DNA from: Lineus longissimus
Lineage: Eukaryota > Nemertea > Pilidiophora > Heteronemertea > Lineidae
Direction of reading: 5' to 3'
Assembly (NCBI RefSeq): GCF_910592395.1
Contig: NC_088313.1
Location: 9,674,501-9,738,500 of the forward strand
DNA: 64,000 nt
Positions 12,490 through 24,570 of this stretch are shown here, in pieces. The translations under genes were made by a program, and so were the position numbers. Each line of letters starts with the position of its first letter. The stretch's first letter is position 1. The notes below the pieces were generated by a model. The model searched no databases and had not been told where the DNA came from. It saw only the letters and a list, made by a program, of their open reading frames with translations.

Positions 12490-13900
12490 GTCCAGGGAAA
12501 AATAATTGTCCGTTGGTCTCCCGGGGTAGGTCTGCACGATCAGCTGGTCATTTGCAATGGTGAGATCATTACGAAGGACCATCAAGTAACAACATCTTAT
12601 TTAGACCAATAGAGGATACTATGATATTGTCTTCAATACTACTTGATTATTATATGATATATTATATTATAAGGAAAACATAGTCACAACCTTAGATCAT
12701 GACGAACGGATTATCATTATTCAACCTCATCCTGATAATAGACGATGAACCATCTCTCATCATGATATCACAACATGATATGATTATAGACTAGACAAGT
12801 GGATGATAACTGGATGATAAAACACATAATCGCAACCTTATATCATGACGAAGGACCATCACATAACCTCATCATCATGATAACAGTCACAACATTGCCC
12901 AATATATGATATTATCCACAAATTATTACCTGGTATAATGGGAAAAACATAGTCACAACATTATATTATATAAGGACCATTCGACCTCATCATGATGATA
13001 ACATGATATGATACACTGATACCCAATGTGACAGTGTCTTCAATTAACATAGTTACAACAACCTTAGATAATGACTAAGGACCATCATATTAACCTCATT
13101 ATGACTTATAGTCACTAATTTTATATAAAGACCAATATCGTCACTTATATTACCTGGTATAATGGAGAAAACATAGTCACAATACATTAGATCATAAGGA
13201 CCATTTGACCTCATCATGATGATATAACATGATATGATACACTAATACCAAATGTGACATTGTCTTCAATCAACATAGTCACAACAACCTTAGATAATGA
13301 CGAAGGACCATCATATTCAACCTCGTCATGATAATAGTCTGATATAAAGACCAATATGGCACGGAAGGAACATAGTCACAACCTGCGATCATGAATCAAA
13401 GACAATCATCAACTCATAAGTACAAGGTCACAACCAGATATGATAGCCAAATAACATTGTCTTCACTTATTACTTGATATTGGTGAGTCACAGCCTGAGA
13501 TCATCCACGCATGGTCGGTTTAAGGTAAAACCTGAGATCAGACGAAGGACCATCATATTATTCAAAATAATCTCGTTATAACAGTACTGTCATCTCTCAT
13601 GAAGATCAATGTATAACTTTGTCTTTAATTATTACATGTTAGGAAAACAATAGTCACAACCTTAGATAATGACGAAGGACCATCATATTCAACCTCATAG
13701 TCACAACCTGATGATTCGATATAATGTTGTATCAATATCCTTTATTTTGTTAATGAAAACATAGCTAGTCACAACCAGCAGATATCATGATCCAGGCCCA
13801 TAACATTCAACCCCATGAGGATGATAATCACAGCCTAATAATGATACATATCATAATTATCTACACCTAGACCAATGTTGTTTTTATAATTGTGTTAGGT
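12490..13900 (+). repeat. Degenerate AT-rich tandem repeat region
   Basis: Phrases of the form ACATAGTCACAACCTTAGAT, ATGACGAAGGACCATCAT and AACCTCATCATGATGAT recur many times with irregular spacing (roughly 50-150 bases, with one longer gap). The layout suggests an old satellite with repeated indels. No open frame of note. Confidence 0.65.
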
Positions 13901-14136
13901 TGTGACTCTGTATAGCAAGATGAGTCAATATCTTCTTGGTTGATATGATGGAAAATGCGAGGTAGAATTCAGATGGTAGTCTGAGGAAGGGCCACCCTCA
14001 ATTACTCAATTCCGCCTCGGATCAATGTTGATAATCAATGGTCGAAGCCCTATCTTCAAAACCAGTCACCAGTTGAATTTGTCGTCCCAATTGTTTTCAA
14101 ATCAGAAACTATAAGACAGCCTCACTAGACTGTCAG

Positions 14137-14510
14137 CATGGTAATTGCGTTCCTGCCTCCCTTATCGTTGGAGACTGTCACCATCAAAAAGGTAATTGCA
14201 TTACTGCCTCCCTTTATCCTGTGGTATACAAGTCAATCAATCACCTGCAGTTGTATTGGAGACTGTCACCATCAAAAAGGTAATTGCGTTACTGCCTCCC
14301 TTTATCCTGTGGTATACAAGTCAATCAATCACCTGCAGTTGTATTGGAGACTGTCACCATCAAAAAGGTAATTGCATTACTGCCTCCTTTTATCCTGTGG
14401 TATACAAGTCAATCAATCACCTGCAGTTGTATTGGAGACTGTCACCATCAAAAAGGTAATTGCATTACTGCCTCCTTTTATCCTGTGGTATACAAGTCAA
14501 TCACCTTCCC
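14137..14510 (+). repeat. 88-bp tandem repeat, about four copies
   Basis: The unit begins GGTAATTGCATTACTGCC and includes GACTGTCACCATCAAAAA. Copies start near 14190, 14278, 14366 and 14454, after a shortened first unit. Copies are nearly identical, so the array is young. Open frames running through it are a by-product of the repetition. Confidence 0.9.
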
Positions 14511-14977
14511 TGAAAATCTTTCAGCACGGAGTGAGCAGCATTATTGTGTCAATGAAAAAACAAAAACAAGACTTGAGTTTTATTGATTTATTCATCTAAA
14601 CAATGCATCCCAATGGGTACAGACAAGCACTTTAAGTACTGAATAGAAACACTGTCATTATTGCTAGCAAAATGCCCGTCCATCATGGAAATATGTTACA
14701 TGTATTCATCTTCAACCCTGAAGTGCTCATTTGTTTTTCTTTCATCGAGCCCAAACCACTGTGTCACAAATGTAATGTAGTGTGGGGCATGAACTGCGAA
14801 AAGGACCAAATCAGACCCACCCCCAAGGGTGACATAGATTAGCTACTACTAGTTATAGTAGATGGCTAAGAAACAAAAGAACCCACCTGCAATCAACCCA
14901 AAAAACAAACACACGTACCAACATACATGTATATTGTACCTAATCAAAACCTACAAATTCTTCTAATGTTCAACCCA

Positions 14978-15210
14978 TTAAGGGTTTGCTATAGGCACCG
15001 CCATTTTGGCTAGCGCTTGAAATCTTGGAGCAATTAGAACTCATTCAAAATGAAGTGAATTCAAATTTCAAGGATGGTATGCAGTTCTTTGTTTTCCAGG
15101 GAACTGCACCCCAGCCTTGTAATTGGGATTAACTGCATTTTGAATGAGTTCTAGTTGCTCCAAGATTTCAAGCTCTATCCAAAATGGCGGTGCCTATAGC
15201 AAACCCTTAA
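14978..15210. mobile_element. piggyBac-like MITE with TTAA duplication
   Basis: A 225-base element is flanked on both sides by TTAA (14978-14981 and 15207-15210). Its ends are about 70-base terminal inverted repeats starting GGGTTTGCTATAGGCACC. TTAA target duplication is the hallmark of piggyBac elements. There is no coding capacity, so it is a non-autonomous copy. Confidence 0.75.
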
Positions 15211-16022
15211 ATTGAAAAAAATTTGATAAGTCAACTTTTACGCTCTACGTAGTACCCTGTACTGAGAGGCTTGGTAGGTGCTAAAATAACAAAACATGCA
15301 CTTTTCTACTATTCATGAGTTGAAAATGAAACTTGGCACATTTGTAGCTATGTACAAAATAAATTATCACAGCATTTCATCAAGATTCCTCCAGAAATAA
15401 GCATTACAAAGGAGAAAATGCGTAAATTAATGCATTGCGTCAATGTACAGGAATAAATTAAAAAAACTATTTTGTTACCATGGTACCATGGTTACTGAAA
15501 TGTGTACTGAAAAATCCTCCTGGGCCCAAAATCAGATTTAAAGCTGACATGCATCCAACTCCACTTGAAACATGATAGACACCCAGTGACAGGTCTCACT
15601 TGACTGCACAAACAACAAGTTCATTGACGAGACAGGTCACAGATGAGAAGAAGAAAATGAAAAATATTATTCCCTGAACGGGTTTGAACTTAAGACCTTC
15701 TGTCCTTGATCCCTACAGTCTTACCCACTGGGCCATGAAGCCGTTGTCGAATATGGACAGGTGGTTTTTGCCATATGTACCATTTTTAGTTTCAAAGTGA
15801 TCATGTAAATTGCCCATTGACAAAGTAAAACCAAGATTCTTTAACGGCAGATAACGAGACAACCTGCGATGACTGATAAGGTTTTTATGAAACTTGGGAG
15901 AAAATGGCCCCAGTAGTACACAGTGAACCAAAAAGACAGAGTGACCATTTTATGATGCACAATGATAACACAGACTCAGAATCAATGGGCTCCTGTTTAC
16001 CTAATCACTTAATATTGATGAT
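15211..16022. other. Intergenic, downstream of the KDZ gene
   Basis: No gene supported. A short minus frame at 15713-15931 has no recognisable features, and no terminal repeats matching the far side of the KDZ gene were noticed. Confidence 0.4.
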
Positions 16023-19000
16023 TTAATCATCTTCTCTTTCTGGCTCAACTATACTAGTATCAATCTGTTCAATCCATTTTTCCAGTTCACTGTTTTTTTC
16101 AATTTCAACTTCAACTTCAGCCTCATAAGCATTGGCATCGTCCACCATTTCATCCAGCTCCACCACAGAAAATACATCTCCTAACCTGAGGGAAGTTGTT
16201 TTGAGTGTCTGAGAATATGACTGGAAGTCTGGAATGATAGGGACAATACTACCACAGGACTGCTGTAATAAGGAGAACTCCCGCTCTACAGACACAATCT
16301 TTGAAGATATCAAACTCATTTTTCCTTGCATCAACTTGCAATGCGATTTGGAGGCCACTCGTGCTAATGATTCGGTTAAGTGATTGTGCCTCTCACAGAA
16401 AACCTTAGCAACATTCAGGATTTCTTTACTGACTAACGAGATTTCTTCTTCCGCCCTCTCCTTCAGGCACAGTGTTTCCTCCGCATGACGATATCCTCGG
16501 GCATCAGGCCCTATTAAGAACTCACAACTGACGGCTTTTTCGAAGGTTAGAGTCGAATCAAACTTGTTGGTTAGATCATCCAAATACTTTCTGATCTGCG
16601 CATTTGTCCTTGCTATGCTTCGTTGCAACTTGATTGCAACTGCCTGGCCATCTTAAAAAAGAGAAAATTAGCAAGGATCAGCATATCAGTATCATTTTAC
16701 AGAAGTACATGTAACATGCCTTTATGGAACTTTGGCAGTATTTCCGAGTCCACTAACAGTCACACATCCGCCATCGTATGGTGTCTTATTTGCCCTGGCA
16801 CTCAGTTACAAAGGACCATGTTTCTCAGTCTCATCTGACGAACAGCTAGGAGAGTAAGAAATTTTGGTTCCTAGAACCTAGAACCTAGAATCCCCAACAA
16901 TACATCAGAAGAGAAAGTTGATAGGTGAGGACCACTGGCCCTGTGCTATGCAGCACATGAATAATGATATAAGTGTAAAGAAGTTTGCGGTTTGAGTGGA
17001 AAAAAGTCACAGCGTTTCTTGATGTCAGAAACTGCTGAGCTTATAAGAACACTACTTCTACTCCAGCACTATGCACATGTAAAACATTGTGCCTATTGCG
17101 TGGTAGCCAGCAATGTTAACCACCAGGCTCCTCTAAGGACAACAATGATGATCAATTGTTTTAATGTATTTTTGTTTTTACCCAAGCTGTAAATGAAGTC
17201 TTTATAAATAGTAGATTGACACCTTTCTTGTTGAAAGAAGTAGCTAATCCATAGAAGATTGAGGGGGGAATCACAAATACCACTGTATTCATTGGCTGCC
17301 GGTGTTGTAAGAGCCTGATTGACCCAAATGAAATGTACGTACCTGCATACTTCTTCTTTGTTTCAAGGAGAATTTTCCTTTCACTACAATGCTTATGAAG
17401 TAGGTGTAGAGTCTTCTCTTTCCCGGACAGAGCTGAAACAAAAAAGGAGACATGCATTTTTTTTACATACATGTACATGTACATGAAAGTCAGTTCACCA
17501 GTCGTTGGCTTGCTTGTTTTGACATTTATTTGATATCATTGTCAACACAGCTATCTGGTTAAGAAGGTTTGGACTTGAGCCTTCCAATGACTTGCCCCAT
17601 TTGGGAAATATGCCCAGGTTCGGAAAATTTAAATTACATCAAAGTTTCTCCTATACACTGTACAATGTTTCATCATTTTGGCAAAATACACTCACGCATA
17701 GCAATATACATACCCTGGTTTGTTGAAAGCCGATTAGCCTCCCTCAAGCTATGGTCTAGTACATCAGTGACAGACACTGAAATATAAAAGAAGTGCATAT
17801 TCAACTGAAATACTTTAGAACATCATCTTCACTGACTTCAGGTTACCATCAGGCCCACCCTCTTTGAACCTTCACACAACCAGCCAGTGAGACTACAACC
17901 CATAATTCAATAGTGTTGGATGAATTTCAACAGTCAACTCAGAAAAGCTGGTTGATCATAGTTGATGTGATAGATGAGGAGGTCAACAGAGGGTAAAATG
18001 AACATTTATACATTATGATGTTGGGAATAATGAAAGCAAGCTAATGCATGGTGAACGACCTCTGATACTGCTCTACATGTCTATTATATCAGCTTCATAA
18101 GTGCAATGCATTGGCCAATTCTTTTTGTAGAATAGCACAACTTAAGAAATAAGAAAGGTCAGATGTACCTTGCATAACTCTGAGTAGGGATGACAATTCC
18201 TCACCAGCAGCTGCCAACTGATCCTTAGCCCTGTCAATCTTTGTGCGAAGGAAAGTGCCTGCAAAAATTAGATATCATCTACATGAACCTGAAGTTTCCG
18301 GTTTATTAAACCCCCATCTGGGAAGGTGGAAAAGCAGGCCACCTCACAAACTCCCAATACGTGCCAAAAGCAGGACTTCCCAAAATGCAAAATATCCTTC
18401 ATACCCAAGTTGAATGGTGCAAAACCCATCTGGTCCAATACTGTTGTGTGGATAGAAGTACATGTACACAGTGTTATTCAAGTCTTTTGTGGAAAAGAAA
18501 CAGACTTGAATGGATTTTTTTGGAAGACAACATGGTCGGAGGTCAGATCACAGCCAGTGTTGGGCATGACACATCTTTTACTCATAACAATAACATACAT
18601 GTACAATCCTGGTAAAAATTCACCAGAAATATGCTTTTTCTTTCTAATGTGGGCACTTTTGTGACACACACAAACAGCTGAGGGCTTGTGAACCTATCAA
18701 CACTTATATTTGATGGGATAACATTTCTTACCAATTTTCAGCTGTTTCCTGTTTGCATAGTGTATGAGGGCATCAGTCAGCGTATCAATGCGATGGCTGG
18801 GTGTCATCTCTTTGGTAATTTTTGAAAAGCTCCGGAGATAGGACCACAGTCTTTCTAGACTTTCACCATCTGTCAGACCAAAACCAGGGAGCCTTCGTGG
18901 GCTGTAACGCACCTTGAAAAGTAAAATATGAAGGATGGAAAAGGACTTGCCATGTTGATCAGTTTATTACTGGATATCTGGGGGTTTCAGTGGAGAGCAG

Positions 19001-22000
19001 AGAAATTATACACTTTGTCATCATTTGTGCTTTTAATATAATGCTCCTAACACCAAGGTCTGCACCAGCGGGTGCTTCAATTGCGCTCGTGCCTTAGGCT
19101 TCTGCATTCACATGGTAACCTTCCTCTTCGACGGAGCCTGGCGTCCTGATTGCTCACACAATTTACACCAAATTAGGGCGTTTAAAAAGCTGATGACTTA
19201 CATCAAGTGGATACAAATTGATTTCTTCCATATTGAAATGGTTTAAGGAAAAGATACCGAAAAACCCTACATGTAGTGTTCTCAAGAGAAATTTGAAGTA
19301 ATGAAAATAGGAAACTTAATAGAACATCATGCTGTCAGATGAGGTCCAGTCAGAAAGCCAACTTGCTGTTTATGGAGGGAGGAACAGCAGGTGATTTGTG
19401 GTTGATGAGAGTAAAACTGAAAAAACATTCTTACCTGGCAATCCCACTTGTGTCCGTAGGCATGGAAAATGGGAATTGCCATTTTCACAGCATCAAGAGA
19501 AATATCACTGTGGTGTTTCTGAAAAGATCATTACTCATAATAGATCTTGCTGATGGCATACATGGAGATGAGTGACAAATTCCCAACCCTTCCACAAACG
19601 CATCAAATCCTATCAGTATTTCAACCCACGAAGGGGTAACAAGTTTTTATATCGAGAATCAGAATCAGAACGGAACAAAGTGGATACGTGTATGGTATCT
19701 TTCAAACATGCTGAAATTGATATATGCAGGTACATGGATGCAATGTTTATCAAACTTGTCAACAACACACCTTTATGTAACTTTCATGGAAACATGCAGG
19801 AAATGTCATACATGAAGGAAATATCTGATGTACCATACTTTTCCATTAGCTGCTGCAGGAGATAAACTGGGTAGGAAAGCCTGAAAAGTTGATAAGAGGA
19901 TACAAAACGCTTTATAATAGTTTCGTATAAATGCACATGACTCATTGTAAAAATTCAGTAGCACCGTTTACACAAATGATGTTTCAAATGATTCTACCAT
20001 CCTTTTTCAGAACTACATGTAAGATGTCTGGACGACTAGTTGTCGTATTGCCTCGACTCTTGAGATCTCAAAAATAAGGCTTTGGTAGTAATGCCAGTTA
20101 GTGTAATGCAATTTATAGTACTTTGCCTCAATACATGTTACTCCTGGTGTCAGGTTAAACTCAAGAGTAAAAAGTAACACATAAATGACAGATTCATGCA
20201 AATTTTAGCACAAATGATGAGTGGTGAAAACCGCGAAGTATAAGATGATAATAGTGGTATTCAGCATATTAGAATTACAGTGGACCCCCCTCATCTGACA
20301 AATATGTGAGAGACATAAATTAGGTACCAAATTAATTTCTATATCATTTTTAACCTGTGTAAACAAGACACCTTTATCAAGACAGCATTTAGTCACAGGG
20401 GTGCCTTAAGAGAGGGTTTGTGGTTCATGTAAACTCACCGTTCGCCATGTTTCAAGCTGAACATCATTTGGGGGAAGTCATGCCTGCACGAAGCCCCAAA
20501 CACTGCAGTTTCGTCTAGTTTGTAATACCTTCCCTTTGAACGTATATTACTGCCAGCTTTGAATTCATTGCAGTCCTAAAAATAAGAACAAAGAACTGTG
20601 AATGCATGCAGGGCAAAAAAAGAATATGGTATTTTCAAAACATGAGTACCAGACAGGTACAGCATGAGCCACATGAGCCAAATTTACTAGCTACTCTCCA
20701 AAGAGGAGTAGGAAAATAATGCAAGCCAGTCATGTGAAATGTCGTACTCAAGCTAAATATTTTTAAGGGTTTTGAAAAGGCATTTTGGTTATTCTTTCAC
20801 TTCCAGTTTAACATATGTCACAAATTTTCAAGGCATCACTTACTGGGTTATCTGTAACAACAAAAGGGTGATAGATTAGCTTCAGTGCTTCGCAAAAATT
20901 CATCACAGGTACAGGAACCTGAAGGTACAACACCCGCAGCATTTCCATGATATGGAAGTCGAAGCACATCTTTAGTTTCTTAGGTGATGACGGCCAAAAG
21001 TGGTGCCTTATCAGGGTTGTTGCCTCTTCCTCACAGGGACAGAATTGACATTTGGCTTTATGATGTCTGCCTGAAATAATCGTTATTACAAGGTCACGAA
21101 TACTACAGAACCAAGGCGAACCAAGGCAGACCTATTGACTATATTTTATTTTGGTTACCACTTGCTGCTGGGAAACGGTAAGAAATCATAACTTCAAAGA
21201 TTTATGACCACTATTTCAATTTGTCAGTAGAAGTAAGACTAATTACATGTATATCATTATATGTAAAAACGCTCATTGGTCTTAGGCAATGTTCAAGACC
21301 AGAGTGAACAATTACATCACTTGAAAGATCCTACTACTGTAAAAACTGAAACTTCTGCAGCTAAATGATATTCACTATACATGTATATTAGATAGAATAC
21401 CTTTGGCATCAACAACTATTATATCTCGGAAGTAGGTGTGACTGCAATGCGGATGTACGAAGGAATCTATAATCACATCATCAGGAGAGAAGGGTACCCA
21501 TGCGTTAATCTGAAAGAGCACAATAATTCACAACATGAACAACAATGAGAGGCAAGGTGGTGTGAAATAAATGTTACTTTGGCAACACTTTCCATCACTG
21601 GCATAAATGAACTCAAATTTCCGATTAACTCCAACCTGATTCATAATAATAATGACACATGATAATGAGATATGTCACCCAGGCTTAACACTTCATAAGG
21701 TTTTAAACAATTCATCCTTGGTGTCTGGGGATTCATTACAGTTGTAATGCTGTGACAAAACTTGTCTAGTTGATATTTTGGTGCCCCCAATACACCGAGA
21801 TTCTGATTTAAATATAGTGATGAACTATGTACATGTATTACCAATAAAGGTATTACCTACCCTCCAAATATACATCATGTGAAAATACTGAAACAAGTGA
21901 GCTTTCCTGATGCACTCAAGGCAAAGAAATGTTCTGGGAGAACAGTCGCTGCAGTGGTATATAGCAGCTGAAGAAATCCCACAGTTATCACACTGTTCAG

Positions 22001-22978
22001 AAGGTGAAAGACTCTCATGAAATGCAGTTAATAAACTGGTCCTCAACGCAGTCCAACTTTCATTTCGATTGTACTTGGCCTTACGGTATCGCCCAGTGGC
22101 GTTGGCAGATGATTTTTGACCTAGAAATAAAAAAGAAGAAAATAACAATCACTGTCATGACTGTCAATCAGACAATAGTAGAGCGCCTATTGTGGCTTTT
22201 ATTTAGGTTCTGTTAATGCAATCACAGGGAATTACTGCCCAGTCTTAGGCTGACATAAAAAGTAATGGGGGCCAGTTGTTTGAATTGTATAATATTAAAA
22301 TATAACAAAACGAAGAAGATTCAGCAGGGCCACTGTTTGAATTAATACATTATCGTCTTCTGTCCAAGTAGAAGACCCGCTAGTGCTATGAGAAAGTTCT
22401 GACCATGTCTCTCAGTCTCATCAGAAAAAATTGTTTTTATATCATTCATATCATTAGGCTAATACCACAGACATGACAGAGCAACTAAATCAAAACCTAA
22501 CAGAAAATGATCTGATGATAAATCAACTAGAAAATACAAGGTATTTTAGTTAGTATCAGTGTGAAACACTAAAGACTGAGTCAACAGGAGTGAATCCTGC
22601 CACTTGGAATAAAGATTCAAAAGTTCAGCATTTTGCCACTAGTGAAATGTGGTCTTTACTCTTCTTCAAGAAAGGTGATGTTGCATTTACGGTTCAGTGT
22701 GAATGATGCGCACAATCTGAATGAGATCTTAACCAACAACAAACACAGAGCTTACAGTGGATTGAGTAGTTTATAGATGATGAGCCAAACTCATTTGACA
22801 CCTGAAGGGGCAGGACATCATACGGATTGCCATTCAGATGCTGCACTGGAACCGGTACTGAAGAACTAGTGCTAGTAACAGTCACATGTCCTGGGGGGCG
22901 GTAAGGAAGACTTCGCGTCTTCAAGTGATTTCCTTTACCTGCTACTTGATACTTAAAAGAAATTCGACCTTTCTTCAT
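16023..22978 (-). CDS. KDZ (Kyakuja-Dileera-Zisupton) family transposase, multi-exon
   Basis: Exons (minus strand): 22756-22978, 21861-22120, 21401-21509, 20844-21070, 20439-20575, about 19787-19880, 19435-19518, 18732-18912, 18169-18258, 17714-17776, 17343-17432 and 16023-16651. Every junction except the one after 19787-19880 is phase-consistent with consensus sites. Exon 2 carries the cysteine cluster of KDZ proteins (CDNCG...YHCSDC...CLECIRKAH). Later exons carry CRHDF, MYDISC, FHAYGHKWDC and GFGLTDGESLERLWS, the KDZ core with its conserved Asp, His and Glu. The C-terminal exon is largely helical and ends in an acidic tail. Start: ATG giving MKKGRISFK; an upstream exon near 23880-23940 (ATG, MFLEEF, donor GTATGA) does not join in frame and would be 5' UTR. 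The exon after MYDISC is unclear, because its only nearby donors are poor (GTTTCC); a small extra exon near 19680-19715 is possible. Length is about 730 residues. It is a DNA transposase or a domesticated descendant; I saw no terminal inverted repeats. Confidence 0.82.
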
Positions 22979-24227
22979 TTCAACACCTGAAATAGCAAAG
23001 ATTTAGAATTCTATGACGTAAATAGACATCATCGTTTGAACCCTATCATTGAAACCTCCACTCTGTTTGTTTCATGCGTAATTAGTGGGCCTATACCAGT
23101 CTGCACCATCCCTGTTTTCAGAGAATTATTTTACCAATATAAACATTGTGGATGTCCGGACATACTGTAGTCGAAGCCCACATGGCCAAACCATGAAATA
23201 GGCCGAGTTCAGAGTTTGAATGCGACTTTCTCATTGGTGGACCGTTAAATTATTCACAGGGGGGACACAGACGGACTTGTGGGTAATCTAAAACGTACTG
23301 CCAGCCTTTCTGCCATCTGCTTATAGTTGTATGACATGTACTGAAATCCAGTTTGGTAGAAGGCCTCTAGCATGTCTACAGTCTAGCTTACCTAATGCCA
23401 CTGCCAGCCATGATGTCCAGCCAAAGGGCATGGCCCATGGTCACGGATGGCGGCCGGCCATGGCATGGCTGATGCAGGGGCTACTAGGGTAGGCTAGATT
23501 AGAATCAAGAATGGCTAGGGCCTACCCACCCTTGACCCTAGGCCTAAGGCCAGTAAGGGCTAGGCCCAAAGCCTCATTATATAGCTCATGCCGTTATGGA
23601 AGTATTTAATTATAATTGTTAATGTTATGGACTATGGACAACAGCATGGGCCATCATGGTGGTGGTAGGCTAGCCAACACCATAGCCGTCATAGGCCTAG
23701 CCCACACGTATTGGACATGTTATGTTGCATGTGTTGTGTAGTGTGTAGGCTATACTGTGTAGTGTAAAATGCTTGCCCAAGGCCTACTCATAACTCATAA
23801 CTGAAAAGTTGAGTTGAGTCGAGAGAGAGTGCTTGCTAGAATCAGGCTATAGCCTACTGCATGCATAGATCGTATTCATACCTTTAAAATATACCAATCG
23901 ATCAACTCAAATTCCTCCAAAAACATGATTTTCCAAAATTAATATTGCAATGGCCAAATTGGCGCCAAATGCATGTGCATGAGTTTCGCGGTAGAGCGGA
24001 GCAATCAAACCTCGGTTACAGGAACAATCTCAAAGTAGTTCCAGCGCTAGAGTCTAGAGAGACTGGCTCGTGATTGGCCAGTAGTGGTAATACGTACACT
24101 GACCACAGAGACTGGGCAGGAGTACCTAAACTCTGAGTACAACCCTGTTACCGATCCCTTGTGGTCCTGGTAGCTGATCGCTCGGGCGCGCGGGCGGGCG
24201 GCGCGCGATGGCTGGACGAGAGGTGAC

Positions 24228-24258
24228 GGGGGGGGGGGGGGGGGGCGAGGGGGGGCCA
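24228..24258 (+). repeat. Poly-G tract (quadruplex-prone)
   Basis: Eighteen consecutive G residues are followed by CGAG and a further G run, inside a CpG-rich block. Such tracts can form G-quadruplexes and are error-prone in sequencing. Confidence 0.85.
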
Positions 24259-24404
24259 TGTGGCTGGTGTCTAGAAGCCGTTTAAATGTCCAAGGATTAG
24301 GATTGAATGTCCGGGAAACAAAGGATTCTTTAATTCGCTATATACTAAGCTATTGACGGTCGTGGTCTCTATAGAGCCATGTGAGCGAGCATAATACAAT
24401 AGGT

Positions 24405-24449
24405 CCAGACACTTTTTCCAGGGGACATTTTCTACTTCTACACCGGCTG
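24405..24449 (+). repeat. 45-bp dispersed block (copy 1; copy 2 at 27678-27722)
   Basis: Both copies read GACACTTTTT(C/G)CAGGGG...TACTTCTACACCGGC. They lie on either side of the 93-bp inverted-repeat element in the same orientation. Function unknown. Confidence 0.55.
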
Positions 24450-24570
24450 TGAACAGCATAGTATACATTGACATAGCCCTTGTGCGCGTGTGGCCGGTGG
24501 GTTGGTGCCGGGGTGGGTGGGGAAGTAAAAAGGGGTCCGGCCTTTTAGGTTTTTGACGGGCACGTTTAGG

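Larger units (their letters stand above)
22979..24570. other. Upstream region of the KDZ gene, with a GC-rich segment
   Basis: 23.4-23.8 kb is rich in AGGCCTA-type words. 24180-24260 is strongly GC-rich (GCGCGC, CGGGCGGGCGG) and contains an uninterrupted run of 18 G at 24228-24245. No coding exon is supported other than a possible UTR exon near 23880-23940 on the minus strand. Confidence 0.45.

Noticed and set aside
14138-14599. Four overlapping plus-strand frames of 75-103 codons
   Set aside because: They arise from the 88-base tandem repeat, whose length is not a multiple of three, so the same peptide recurs in shifted frames.
24047-24259. Proline-rich minus-strand frame
   Set aside because: The proline run is only the complement of the poly-G tract.
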